Source: Dallia pectoralis (lineage: Eukaryota > Chordata > Actinopteri > Esociformes > Umbridae). From it: 64,000 nt of DNA. The stretch lies in the NCBI GenBank assembly GCA_029465975.1, contig CM055753.1, forward strand, positions 12,284,663 to 12,348,662. The letters are read 5' to 3'. Position 1 is the stretch's first letter; every line of letters starts with the position of its first letter. The notes under the pieces are model-generated. The model made no database searches and had not been told where the DNA came from. It worked only from the letters and a program-made list of their open reading frames with translations. The position numbers and the translations under genes were made by a program. This document shows, piece after piece, positions 1-23,700 of the stretch.

Positions 1-531
1 GCCGTTTCGTTATTTGACAGGTTAGTGTTTTAGTTAACAATTTCATCGTTTCACCGTTTAACAAATTCACTCGGGAAAAAAACGATGTAATAGTTTTCAC
101 ATATCGCATAGATAATGTATTTGGTACCCAATGACTGATAACATTAGTGGGAATTATAGAAGTGTCCTCTTTACTGTAACATACCATGAGTGAGCACAGA
201 ATAAACACAAAATACAATAACTAATATATATATATATATATAACACTGTAAACGTATTTGCATAGAGGGAACATATGTTGTTTATAAGGTCTCCTCGCTT
301 GGCACAATGACGTGTTTAGTCTCTACATTCCATTGCAGTTTAAGCCCCTCCCTCCGTTACGTGTCCGCGTCCTAACTCCGCCCCCATGGAGCCGCCCCCT
401 GGCTGGTGCTGGAGCTGCTGATTTGCTGGGAGCCTCTCTCTCTCTCTAGGAAACCCTGACCCGAGGAGAGCCTCCCCTACCGCGGTCCTGCCCGTCGTTT
501 ATCGGTCTAGTTCGGCTGAACCTCCGCAGTC
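1..531 (+). promoter_or_regulatory. pip4p2 upstream region and 5' UTR
   Basis: The 531 bases before the pip4p2 start codon hold a short (TA)n tract near 222-242 and a more GC-rich stretch from about 340. A GC-box-like ctccgccccc lies near 376-385. This is consistent with a TATA-less housekeeping promoter. The transcription start cannot be placed from sequence alone. No other gene is visible at this edge. Confidence 0.5.
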
Positions 532-11581
<11,050 letters not shown>

Positions 11582-11584
11582 AAG

Positions 11585-11822
11585 GGAGGCAGGCAGACAG
11601 GCAGGCAGACAGGCAGACACAAGTGGCAGACAGACAAGACAGACAAGACAGACAAGACAGACAAGACAGACAAGACAGACAAGACAGACAAGACAGGCAG
11701 ACACAAGTGGCAGACAGACAAGACAGACAAGACAGACAAGACAGACAAGACAGACAAGACAGACAAGACAGACAAGACAGACAAGACAGGCAGACAGACA
11801 GACAAACAGTCAGGCAGACACA
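11585..11822. repeat. 9-bp minisatellite (acagacaag) directly after the pip4p2 stop codon
   Basis: It lies in the 3' UTR and begins within a few bases of the TAG at 11579-11581. Two long runs of acagacaag are separated by an interruption carrying cacaagtggc. Confidence 0.93.
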
Positions 11823-11896
11823 AGTGGCCACTGTATTTTCAATCTCTGTTGTAGATGTTCTTGTAATTATTCAGTCATCTGTCAGTTTGTTCTGAT

Positions 11897-12200
11897 ACAG
11901 ACCACTCCTGATACAGACCACTCCTGGTACAGTCACTCCTGGTACAGTCACTCCTGGTCAGACACTCCTGGTACAGTCACTCCTGGTACAGTCACTCCTG
12001 GTACAGTCCACTCCTGGTACAGTCCACTCCTGGTACAGTCCACTACTGGTACAGTCCACTACTGGTACAGTCCACTCCTGGTACAGTCACTCCTGGTACA
12101 GTCACTCCTGGTACAGTCCACTCCTGGTACAGTCACTCCTGGTACAGTCACTCCTGGTACAGTCACTCCTGGTACAGTCACTCCTGGTACAGACACTCTT
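11897..12200. repeat. 15-bp minisatellite in the pip4p2 3' UTR, about 20 copies
   Basis: The unit is tcctggtacagtcac, with a 16-bp variant tcctggtacagtccac. It precedes the polyadenylation signals. Confidence 0.93.
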
Positions 12201-12298
12201 GGTCCAAGAGGACAAAATTCTAGTCCTGGTTTTGGCACTGAAATCCATTTTAACAAAAGGATCAGAACTGTAGATATTTATAATAGTTTAATGAGTTC

Positions 12299-12360
12299 AA
12301 TAAATAAAGTGTTATTGATATATCAACATTGGAATGAAGAAACTGGACTTGACTAATAAA
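12299..12360 (+). terminator. pip4p2 polyadenylation signals
   Basis: AATAAA hexamers occur at 12299-12304 and 12355-12360, about 720 and 775 nt after the stop. They are the first such signals on this strand after the 3' UTR repeats. Which one is used is not known. Confidence 0.55.
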
Positions 12361-12455
12361 TACGACGATGATTATGGCGATGATTATGGCGATGACGATG
12401 ATTATGGCGATGACGATGATTATGGCGATGATTATGGCGATGACGATTATTACAA
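12361..12455. repeat. Short gatgattatggc repeat
   Basis: A 12-15-bp imperfect repeat just after the second AATAAA. The DDYG-rich open frame across it is a repeat translation. Confidence 0.8.
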
Positions 12456-12459
12456 CAAT

Positions 12460-15300
12460 GATTTTAATAGGAAACCAGCCTGTATGTTTGGATCTTCTGG
12501 ACCAGGTAAAAGTACCGGCTGGCTGACAAACTAACTTTTTTGCCAGGCTGATTTACTGGCTAATTAACACGGACATGGTACCCATTTTAAGTACTGCATT
12601 TTGTTACCAGCCAGACCAACAGAGGATAATAACTTGTATTGAGAACAGGTTGGCCCGTTGCACTACAATTATATGCAATTATTTAGTTCTATTGCTGCTA
12701 GTTAACGCAGCTCCAAACGCTGTCTTTTATCCCGAACATCCACCCTTCTTGTACCGACGGCTCATGATTTTAATACTGTGAAATTATTTACAACTTTACC
12801 CTTTGACCTGTGTGTACCAACGTTGTATTGTCTTCTTTTAGTCGTGGTGTTTCAAAATGCTCCACCGTTCATCTCTCTGTAGAGCTTTAACCTCTGGTTC
12901 TGTGTGTGTCAAGTAAAGGCTCGATTACATGCCAAACCAACTGCTGGTTCACTGCATTTAAACTGTCTTATTACTGTTGGTAGCAATGCCAGATTTGTCC
13001 TTGCTAACGTGCTAACATTAGCTACAGGTTCTCATATAGTGCAGACGTGCTGCTGCCACAGAGGTCCATAATCCCAGGCCCGGGAGTCCCCAAAAAAAGC
13101 TAGTGCAAGTTGTCTGATGACGGGGACTCGGGTTTGCCACCAATGTTAAAAAACAGGCAAAAGACACCAGTTTTTGTGCTTATCCCAATTTGTGCTTTTC
13201 CGTATTACACACAGCCGGGCGCTATTATGGAATACTCAACATGGACTCTTCAAAGTCTGTTCAACATTTACTTTACATCAACAACGAAAGGTTAAACGAC
13301 CTTATGAGCTGTTGGGTGACTATAAATAGCTATAGTTCATAACGCTACTGAGGCGGTTTGAGGCCCAGTTGCTGTTCGGAGGAAAACACTGTTCACTGTT
13401 TTTCCTCCAATCAATTTTAGTAGAACCTGACATGAAATAATAAAAAAATGTAAATGTATTAAAGTGTTTGTACTGCCAAATGCCTCTCACTTTGTTCTCA
13501 TAGAAGAACGATTTTCGTTGTAATCGGTCGATAGAGAATGTTTTACAGGAAGTAATTTTGGCCAGCTGGCGTTGTTAATCATGCGAGGTTATCTAATTGG
13601 ACAAGCTATAATAGTGTTATGTTAAAAATGCAGATTTTAAGACTGAGAATATTTGTGTAAAGCTTTTTTATTTCAGTTTAGACAAAACACATTCACATGA
13701 AGTTGCATGTTGTTGCATTTGTTTTTCTTACCGCGCCAGTGTTACCTTTTTCTAAGATCAGAAACATCGTGTTAAAATCTTCTCCACATGCTGTTTCTAG
13801 AATGTAACCTTCTTGCTATGAGTCTGTTTAAACTACAGGAATATCTAGATTTCAGTAGATCATCAATTCTGTCCAAAAACCTATGGGTACGTGTCCAGAT
13901 AAATACTGTTCAGAATGTGATGATGACACTGTCTTTGTACATAGTCAAGTCAGCAGATTAAAACAAACTGCAGCTTGAGATGAGTTGGAATCTGAAATGG
14001 CTTGGGTCTTTTTTTAAATTATAATTTATCAAGAAAATAAACAAATGTGACTCTCTCTGTAGTTGTTATTTCTTTGTGTGAATAAATCTTTCGGTACTTG
14101 AGTTCAGTGAAGGTCATGTTCAGCCAGGAGGAACAACAACACATCTCCATGATGAATGTGGGACCACAGGGGACCATATGTCCTTCATAAGGCACTACAG
14201 ATCTAATAGGGAACAGTGTGCGCTGATAGCACATCACTAACCGTTACCACTGTCATAATGTGGGAACTCTATAGGCCCTGGTGAAAGACACAACCTCCCC
14301 TGTTTATAAGGTTTAAGTCTCCAGACACAACCCACCGAGTTAGATGGAAGGTGGACAACTTGGTCTCGACTGCATGGGCTGTTTGATTGTACAGTAATGT
14401 AATTAAGGACACCCACTGACAGTGATCCATTGGAGACCATATCAGGAAGCACAACAGCTGCCGCTTCTGCAGGTCAGATTTCTGCTGGTGTCTAAAGGCT
14501 GTGTGTTTGTCACTACAGTGCATGTTTACTGTGTGTAGGAAATATTACCATAATGAAAGCAGGCTGTACTTAAATAGTGTTGCGTTGGCGTTGATCCTGT
14601 TCCCAGATATAACAGCATGAGCTCTGGGAACAGGCGTAAATTTCCGTAACAGCAACATGGTGTTGTGTTTCCACCGGACACCAGGTGGCGCTGTCGCGCG
14701 CTCTATAAACACCAGGGATTGAGCGTCACGATGAGGAGAGGGTCTCAGCCTTCACCAGGGACAGTTTGGTCTACGAAGACATCAAACTCTGATTGACAGG
14801 AATTGACATGTACTGTCTGAACAACACATTGGTAACATCTTCAGAAAGATCTATATGATTAATTGAGCCTCCATTTAATTGTTACGATCTGTGAGGTTGT
14901 GATTTAAACGCCTCCGAGCTTTTATGTTTTATTGGTCAGATACAGACTATATCAGACGTGGTCACAATGTCAGGAAATACCTTTATCAGCTCCTGAACAA
15001 AAGTGCTAGGGTAAAGAAAGTAACTTAGACATACAAATTACAAATCTACCTATTGTACACATTGATTTAATATGTCATGGGAGACCTCTATAAACAAACC
15101 TCTGCTGTTTTCCCATCATTCAGCTGCATCTTTTGAGTTAACTGAGACTGCCCTGTTCACATGCTGGTCTGGGGATGGCAATATTTGGTTGATATATTTC
15201 TCAGATCGTTTTTATTATACAATTATTTATTTGGCCATTTCAAATTCACACATTGATTGCTGTGTTTCACATGAGCCAGTTTGTTTCAGATCATGTTCCC
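12460..15300. other. Intergenic sequence between pip4p2 and necab1, no gene recognised
   Basis: The stretch is AT-rich and mostly unique. Open frames are short and resemble nothing I know. In human the small gene C8orf88 lies between these neighbours, but I could not find a counterpart here. A palindrome-like pair around gttcccagat and ctgggaacag near 14607-14635 was noted. Confidence 0.55.
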
Positions 15301-15314
15301 GTATTCCACTGCTG

Positions 15315-15728
15315 GGCTCTGTGTGTGCACGCTCGTGTCTGTGTGTGCACGCTCCTCGTGTCTGTGTGTGCACGCTCCTCGTGTCTGTGCGCACGCTCGT
15401 GTCTGTGTGTGCACGCTCCTCGTATCTGTGTGTGCACGCTCCTCATGTCTGTGTGTGCACGCTCCTTGTGTCTGTGTGTGCACGCTCCTCGTGTCTGTGT
15501 GTGCACGCTCGTGTCTGTGTGTGCACGCTCCTCATGTCTGTGTGTGCACGCTCCTCGTGTCTGTGTGTGCACGCTCTCGTGGCTGTGTGTGCACGCTCTC
15601 GTGTCTGTGTGCATGCTCGTGTCTGTGTGTGCACGCTCTCGTGTCTGTGTGTGCACGCTCTCGTGTCTGTGTGTGCACGCTCCTCGTGTCTGTGTGTGCA
15701 CGCTCCTTGTGTCTGTGTGTGCACGCTT
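15315..15728. repeat. About 19-23-bp repeat rich in tgtgtgcacgctc
   Basis: Roughly 19 imperfect copies of tgtgtgtgcacgctcctcgt. All three forward frames and several reverse frames are open because of the repeat. Confidence 0.92.
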
Positions 15729-16147
15729 GTACAAACATTCCCAAGTGGACGTTGAAATCGATGAATCCCAGTTGTGTAGATATGAGTGTGTGCACGGTTT
15801 ACACACAGATCAGTGTGTCCACATGCTAGATAACTGGATAAACCCCACGGGATCAGTGCTTCTGGAGTCAGATATCCAGCAGGCTGGTCTTCTCATGTCC
15901 AACCCATTGAGTCGTGCCTCTAATTTGTCTCTACACTGGGACAGGTCATACCCAGATCAGTTTGCCTCGATCCATGTGTTCCTCACACTTCTGTAATATG
16001 GTCCAGACGTTTGTTATGTCTGGAGGCTGCTATTGATCCAGCAGGTTTCAGATGTGGATATATATTGATGGGTCACAGCAGGAGATGACATCATGAATGC
16101 ATTTCACTGAAAGAATCGGAAAATGTCTGTGTTTTTTCTATTCACAG

Positions 16148-16236
16148 ACTTCCTGGACACAAATGTATTTATGTTTACCAAATATAGCTGGCATGCCGTC
16201 AACACTATCATCTCAGACAACCGGGGTCAGTGTTGG
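16148..16236 (+). other. Exon-like 89-nt segment, unassigned
   Basis: A good acceptor (ttttttctattcacag) precedes it and ttgg|gtgagt follows it. Two of the three forward frames are open. The translations do not resemble pip4p2, necab1 or any family I recognise. It may be a non-coding RNA exon, a remnant of a lost gene or chance. Confidence 0.2.
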
Positions 16237-16547
16237 GTGAGTGTTAGGTCCAGTTAGCCTATAATACCAAATTTGTTTAACCTTTTAATCCATTTGAAAC
16301 AAGCAGGGATGGTTATATTTGACCCCAATGAAATAGCATTGAATAGAGTGATAAAACAACAGTGTATTATGTTAGCACAGATACAGCAGATACATTAAAA
16401 TAGAGTGATAAAACCAGAGGTCAGTTTGTTCCTGGCATGTATGTTGGTTTGTTCCTCCTAAGCCCCACAATCTCTGCCACACACACATACACACACACAC
16501 ACACACACAGCCACGTTGAGGAGTCATACACTTCTGCGGACAGCCGA

Positions 16548-17495
16548 GGTTTTGATGTCACACACAGGGGACGATCACCCATCAGGTGTTGTGATGTCAC
16601 ACACAGGGGACGATCACCCATCAGGTGTTGTGATGTCACATACAGGGGACGATCCCCTATCAGGTGTTGTGATGTCACACACAGGGGACGATCACCCATC
16701 AGGTGTTGTGATGTCACACACAGGGGACGATCACCCATCAGGTGTTGTGATGTCACACACAGGGGACGATCCCCTATCAGGTGTTGTGATGTCACACACA
16801 GGGGACGATCACCCATCAGGTGTTGTGATGTCACACACAAGGGACGATCACCCATCAGGTGTTGTGATGTCACACACAGGGGACGATCACCCATCAGGTG
16901 TTGTGATGTCACACACAAGGGACGATCACCCATCAGGTGTTGTGATGTCACACACAGGGGACGATCACCCATCAGGTGTTGTGATGTCACACACAAGGGA
17001 CGATCACCCATCAGGTGTTGTGATGTCACACACAGGGGACGATCCCCTATCAGGTGTTGTGATGTCACACACAGGGGACGATCACCCATCAGGTGTTGTG
17101 ATGTCACACACAGGGGACGATCCCCTATCAGGTGTTGTGATGTCACACACAGGGGACGATCCCCTATCAGGTGTTGTGATGTCACACACAGGGGACGATC
17201 CCCTATCAGGTGTTGTGATGTCACACACAGGGGACGATCACCCATCAGGTGTTGTGATGTCACACACAGGGGACGATCACCCATCAGGTGTTGTGATGTC
17301 ACACACAGGGGACGATCCCCTATCAGGTGTTGTGATGTCACACACAGGGGACGATCACCCATCAGGTGTTGTGATGTCACACACAGGGGACGATCCCCTA
17401 TCAGGTGTTGTGATGTCACACACAGGGGACGATCACCCATCAGGTGTTGTGATGTCACACACAGGGGACGATCACCCATCAGGTGTTGTGATGTC
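16548..17495. repeat. 39-bp minisatellite, about 24 copies, downstream of the necab1 stop
   Basis: The unit core is gatgtcacacacaggggacg followed by atcacccatcaggtgttgt. There are two main variants (atcacccatc and atcccctatc) and an acaaggga variant. It lies about 220 bp beyond the necab1 stop, probably in its 3' UTR. The 13-codon period makes long but meaningless open frames on both strands. Confidence 0.95.
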
Positions 17496-17712
17496 ACTGC
17501 TTCAGGAAGGTCAATATCAAAACAAGTCACATCCAGGAGTGTTGAACACATGTCGCAATGAAAGGAATAATAATTCCCCATGATTTTACAGTCAGGTAGA
17601 CAATGGTGTCTGTGTGTGTGTGTGTGTGTGTGTGCAGCTATAGTATTGCGTATGTTCTGCTTAGTTATGGTCTGAAATGTCCTTAAACTGGCAACCCGGG
17701 TCGTCTGACATT

Positions 17713-20700
17713 TCAGTTGTTGTTTAAGACCCACCAGGAAGCTGGAAGAGAAAGAGGGAAAAGAGAGAAAAAAGAAAGAATGAGGAAAAAAAACTAATTG
17801 GGTGAATTGTTTGTATGCATATTACATGTGAATATATGTCATCCTACCAAACAGCATATTACATGTGAATATATGTCATCCTACCAGACAGCAGCATATT
17901 ACATGTGAATATATGTCATCCTACCAAACAGCATATTACATGTGAATATATGTCATCCTACCAAACAGCATATTACATGTGAATATATGTCATCCTACCA
18001 AACAGCATATTACATGTGAATATATGTCATCCTACCAAACAGCATATTACATGTGAATATATGTCATCCTACCAGACAGCAGCATATTACATGTGAATAA
18101 ATGTCATCCTACCAAACAGCATATTACATGTGAATATATGTCATCCTACCAAACAGCATATTACATGTGAATATATGTCATCCTACCAAACAGCATATTA
18201 CATGTGAATATATGTCATCCTACCAGACAGCAGCATATTACATGTGAATATATGTCATCCTACCAAACAGCATATTACATGTGAATATATGTCATCCTAC
18301 CAGACAGCAGCATATTACATGTGAATATATGTCATCCTACCAAACAGCATATTACATGTGAATATATGTCATCCTACCAAACAGCATATTACATGTGAAT
18401 ATATGTCATCCTACCAGACAGCAGCATATTACATGTGAATATATGTCATCCTACCAAACAGCATATTACATGTGAATATATGTCATCCTACCAGACAGCA
18501 GCATATTACATGTGAATATATGTCATCCTACCAGACAGCAGCATATTACATGTGAATATATGTCATCCTACCAGACAGCAGCATATTACATGTGAATATA
18601 TGTCATCCTACCAAACAGCATATTACATGTGAATATATGTCATCCTACCAAACAGCATATTACATGTGAATATATGTCATCCTACTAAACAGCATATTAC
18701 ATGTGAATATATGTCATCCTACCAGACAGCAGCATATTACATGTGAATAAATGTCATCCTACCAAACAGCATATTACATGTGAATATATGTCATCCTACC
18801 AAACAGCATATTACATGTGAATATATGTCATCCTACCAAACAGCATATTACATGTGAATATATGTCATCCTACCAAACAGCAGCATATTACATGTGAATA
18901 TATGTCATCCTACCAGACAGCAGCATATTACATGTGAATAAATGTCATCCAACCAGACAGCAGCATTTTACATGTGAATATATGTCATCCTACCAAACAG
19001 CATATTACATGTGAATATATGTCATCCTACCAAACAGCATATTACATGTGAATATATGTCATCCTACCAAACAGCATATTACATGTGAATATATGTCATC
19101 CTACCAGACAGCAGCATATTACATGTGAATATATGTCATCCTACCAGACAGCAGCATATTACATGTGAATATATGTCATCCTACCAAACAGCATATTACA
19201 TGTGAATATATGTCATCCTACCAAACAGCATATTACATGTGAATATATGTCATCCTACCAAACAGCAGCATATTACATGTGAATATATGTCATCCTACCA
19301 GACAACAGCATATTACATGTGAATATATGTCATCCTACCAGACAGCAGCATATTACATGTGAATATATGTCATCCTACCAAACAGCATATTACATGTGAA
19401 TATATGTCATCCTACCAAACAGCAGCATATTACATGTGAATATATGTCATCCTACCAGACAACAGCATATTACATGTGAATATATGTCATCCTACCAGAC
19501 AGCAGCATATTACATGTGAATATATGTTACCCGGCAACAGCATGGTTGTCATGATTTCTGGCGTCTCCAAGAAGTCCACATTTCCTCTCTGAAATGTCTT
19601 ACTGTAGTTGGTCTGTAGATGGCTGAACATGGAAACAGTCATGAAGACATTTTTAAAGCTTAATATAGCATTATTCAGGCTTCATAAAGCATTCATAAGG
19701 CTTCATAGAGCATTCATAAGGCTTCATAAAGCATCCTTTAGGCTTTATAGAGTATTAATATGGCTTAATAGAGTATCCTTTAGGCTTTATAGAGTAATAA
19801 TATGGCTTCATAGAGTATCCTTTAGGCTTTATAGAGTATTCATAAGGCTTCATAGAGCATCCTTTAGGCTTTATAGAGTATTCATAAGGCTTCATAGAGT
19901 ATTCATAAGGCTTCATAGAGCATCCTTTAGGCTTTATAGAGTATTCATAAGGCTTCATAGAGTATCCTTTAGGCTTTATAGAGTATTCATAAGGCTTCAT
20001 AGAGCATCCTTTAGGCTTTATAGAGTATTCATAAGGCTTCATAGAGCATCCTTTAGGCTTTATAGAGTATTCATATGGCTTCCGAGAGCATCCTTTAGGC
20101 TTTATAGAGTAATAATATGGCTTCATAGAGCATCATTTAGGCTTTATAGAGTAATACTATGGCTTCATAGAGCATCCTTTAGGCTTTATAGAGTATTCAT
20201 AAGGCTTCATAGAGCATCCTTTAGGCTTTATAGAGTATTCATATGGCTTCATAGAGCATCCTTTAGGCTTTATAGAGTATTTATAAGGCTTCATAGAGCA
20301 TCCTTTAGGCTTTATAGAGTATTCATATGGCTTCCGAGAGCATCCTTTAGGCTTTATAGAGTAATAATATGGCTTCATAGAGCATCCTTTAGGCTTTATA
20401 GAGTATTCATATGGCTTCATAGAGCATCCTTTCGGCTTTATAGAGTAATAATATGGCTTCATAGAGCATCCTTTAGGCTTTATAGAGTAATAATAAGGCT
20501 TCATAGAGAATTCTCAAGGCTGCATCGAGAAAAACATGTTCATTGTGTTTTTATTGTAAGTTTGCAGGAGGGAAAGTCTGTATCACAAATGGCAGTCTAG
20601 TCCCATTTGAGTGCACTTAATAAGGGCACATTAGGAACACAGAGCACTTACTTCTTCCAGACATTATTATGCTCCCAGAACTCATAGAGGATGAATCGAG

Positions 20701-23700
20701 ACTCATTAGCGAACCGCTGAACTGCAACACTGAAGACAAACGGGAAAAACCACAAACAGACGTTCAGCTAGTCAGGGACATACAATATAGTCACAGTTAA
20801 TTAATAACTGAAATGTTTTATGGTTGCTTGAGTTGGTTGTTTGCTCTGATTATAAGTCAATATAAAGTGCTTTTGTGGATTTGTCAATTATGTACACTGT
20901 TGTAAAAATGTTGGGGTCAATTAGAAATGTCTTTCCGCTGTACAGAACATAAGGTGCAGTAGAGTGTGTATATTAACTCCACTGTACAGTACATAAGGTG
21001 CAGTAGAGTGTGTATATTAACTCCACTGTACAGTACATAAGGTGTAGTAGAGTGTGTATATTAACTCCACTGTACAGTACATAAGGTGTAGTAGAGTGTG
21101 TATATTAACTCCACTGTACAGTACATAAGGTGCAGTAGAGTGTGTATATTAACTCCACTGTACAGTACATAAGGTGTAGTAGAGTGTGTATATTAACTCC
21201 ACTGTACAGTACATAAGGTGCAGTAGAGTGTGTATATTAACTCCACTGTACAGTACATAAGGTGTAGTAGAGTGTGTATATTAACTCCACTGTACAGTAC
21301 ATAAGGTGTAGTAGAGTGTGTATATTAACTCCACTGTACAGAACATAAGGTGTAGTAGAGTGTGTATATTAACTCCACTGTACAGTACATAAGGTGTAGT
21401 AGAGTGTGTATATTAACTCCACTGTACAGAACATAAGGTGTAGTAGAGTGTGTATATTAACTCCACTGTACAGTACATAAGGTGTAGTAGAGTGTGTATA
21501 TTAACTCCACTGTACAGTACATAAGGTGTAGTAGAGTGTGTATATTAACTCCACTGTACAGAACATAAGGTGTAGTAGAGTGTGTATATTAACTCCACTG
21601 TACAGAACATAAGGTGTAGTAGAGTGTGTATATTAACTCCACTGTACAGTACATAAGGTGTAGTAGAGTGTGTATATTAACTCCACTGTACAGTACATAA
21701 GGTGTAGTAGAGTGTGTATATTAACTCCACTGTACAGTACATAAGGTGCAGTAGAGTGTGTATATTAACTCCACTGTACAGAACATAAGGTGTAGTAGAG
21801 TGTGTATATTAACTCCACTGTACAGTACATAAGGTGCAGTAGAGTGTGTATATTAACTCCACTGTACAGTACATAAGGTGCAGTAGAGTGTGTATATTAA
21901 CTCCACTGTACAGTACATAGACCCTACATAAAGTGCAGTGGTGTGTGGTCTTACTGTAGGCAGCCTGTCTGGGCACATGCACACTCCATGTACTGTCTGA
22001 GAGCCAGGCGAAACTCCTCCAACTCGTCCTCCAACACACTTAGCTGTCTCTGGACTACCAGAACGTGCTAGGAGAAAATAGACAACACAGTCTTAATTTA
22101 AGTTGATAGCATATTTGTGTGGAGTGAGACAGGTGCGTAAAGTGAGACAGGTGTGTGGAGTGAGACAGGTGCGTAAAGTGAGACAGGTGTGTAGAGTGAG
22201 ACAGGTGCGTAGAGTGAGACAGGTGTGTGGAGTGAGACATGTGCGTAGAGTGAGACAGGTGCATAGAGTGAGACAGGTGTGTGGAGTGAGACATGTGTGT
22301 GGAGTGAAACAGGTGTATGGAGTGAGACATGTGTGTGGAGTCAGACAGGTGCGTAGAGTGAGACAGGTGCGTAGAGTGAGACATGTGTGTGGAGTGAAAC
22401 AGGTGTATGGAGTGAGACATGTGTGTGGAGTGAAACAGGTGTATGGAGTGAGACAGGTGTGTGGAGTGAGACAGGTGTGAGGAGTGAGACAGGTGTGTGG
22501 AGTGAGAAAGGTGTGTAGAGTTAGAAAGGTGTGTGGAGTGAGAAAGGTGTGTAGAGTGAGACAGGTGTGTGGAGTGAGACAGGTGTGTGGAGTGAGACAG
22601 AAAGGAAGGGACAATAACTGATATAAGCCGGGACAAGTAGTGAATAATGAATAGTGGTCCTGGTCAGAAATAGCGGTTGTGGTCAGTAATTGTGTATAGT
22701 GGCCCTGTTCCCAAGTATTACATAATGTGCTGACTGTTAGCGTGTTTCCAATTAGCGTATTTTCAGTTAGCGGCCTGACTGTTAGCGTGTTTGTTTATAG
22801 AAGTATAAGGGGTTGATGGGTACAGGAACTGAAAGCTGTATCCCCTGGGTCCACGGTGACCTCTGAGCTGGCTTTGTGCTGATAATATTCACAGTAGGCT
22901 AACACGTATCACACACACACACCCACACACACGCACACCCCCACACCCACACACTAAAGCAGCTCCGTGTGAACAGAGCAAGACCCAGAGTTCAACCCCA
23001 CTACTTCCTTCACCACTTTCTGCTACTGATTCTAATCGTTACATCTCTTTTAGGTATTATTTCCTGTTTGCCGCAAGAACACAGACACACACACACACAC
23101 GAGCAGACACACATACACACACACACACACAAGCAGACACACATACACACACACACACCACGAGCAGACACACATACACACACACACACCACGAGCAGAC
23201 ACAGGAACGGTATCCCAATCACAGACAGGCTGATGCATTACCGATTTGGTGGTGCCTTCCAGGATCTCCTCTTCGACGGGTTCCAGACGAAGTTCCTGGG
23301 AGAACAGATATGTTTCCAGTGATTCTATACATTATTATGGGTATTATGGGTCAGTAATCACCTCACATTACATTTACCTTCTTCTCCAGGCGGTCAATGA
23401 GTTTCTGGAGTCGATTGACCTGGGTCAGCCATTGGTTGTCCTCCTCATACAGACCTGACAGAAAACCAGCTTTAATTAGTGTGTGTGTGTGTGTGTGTGT
23501 GTGCGTGTGTGTGTGACGCTACCTGAGTTGACAAGGCTAAGAAGTGGGTTGTTAGGAGACAAACTGTTGTTCCTCTGAAGTCGTCTAGTGGACCGTCTGC
23601 CTGACCACTGGATGGACAGAACCTCTGGCTTCACCGGGCCTTTCCTGGACACACACACACACACACGCAGACAGGTCAGTCATGTATGGCAATAACCACA

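Noticed and set aside
12334..12534. Acidic DDYGDD-rich frame after pip4p2 as a small protein
   Set aside because: It is a short tandem repeat after the poly(A) signal without other coding evidence.
14607..14640. Inverted repeat gttcccag/ctgggaac as a hairpin RNA or regulatory site
   Set aside because: Short, with no conserved context; too likely by chance in 64 kb.
16421..17734. 437-aa and similar open frames downstream of necab1
   Set aside because: Translation of the 39-bp array; open on both strands, no domain, and the last necab1 exon lies within the same span.
19608..20600. 330-aa frame rich in RLYRVFIRLHRASF
   Set aside because: Translation of a 42-bp intronic array in necab1 intron 11, no start context and no known family.
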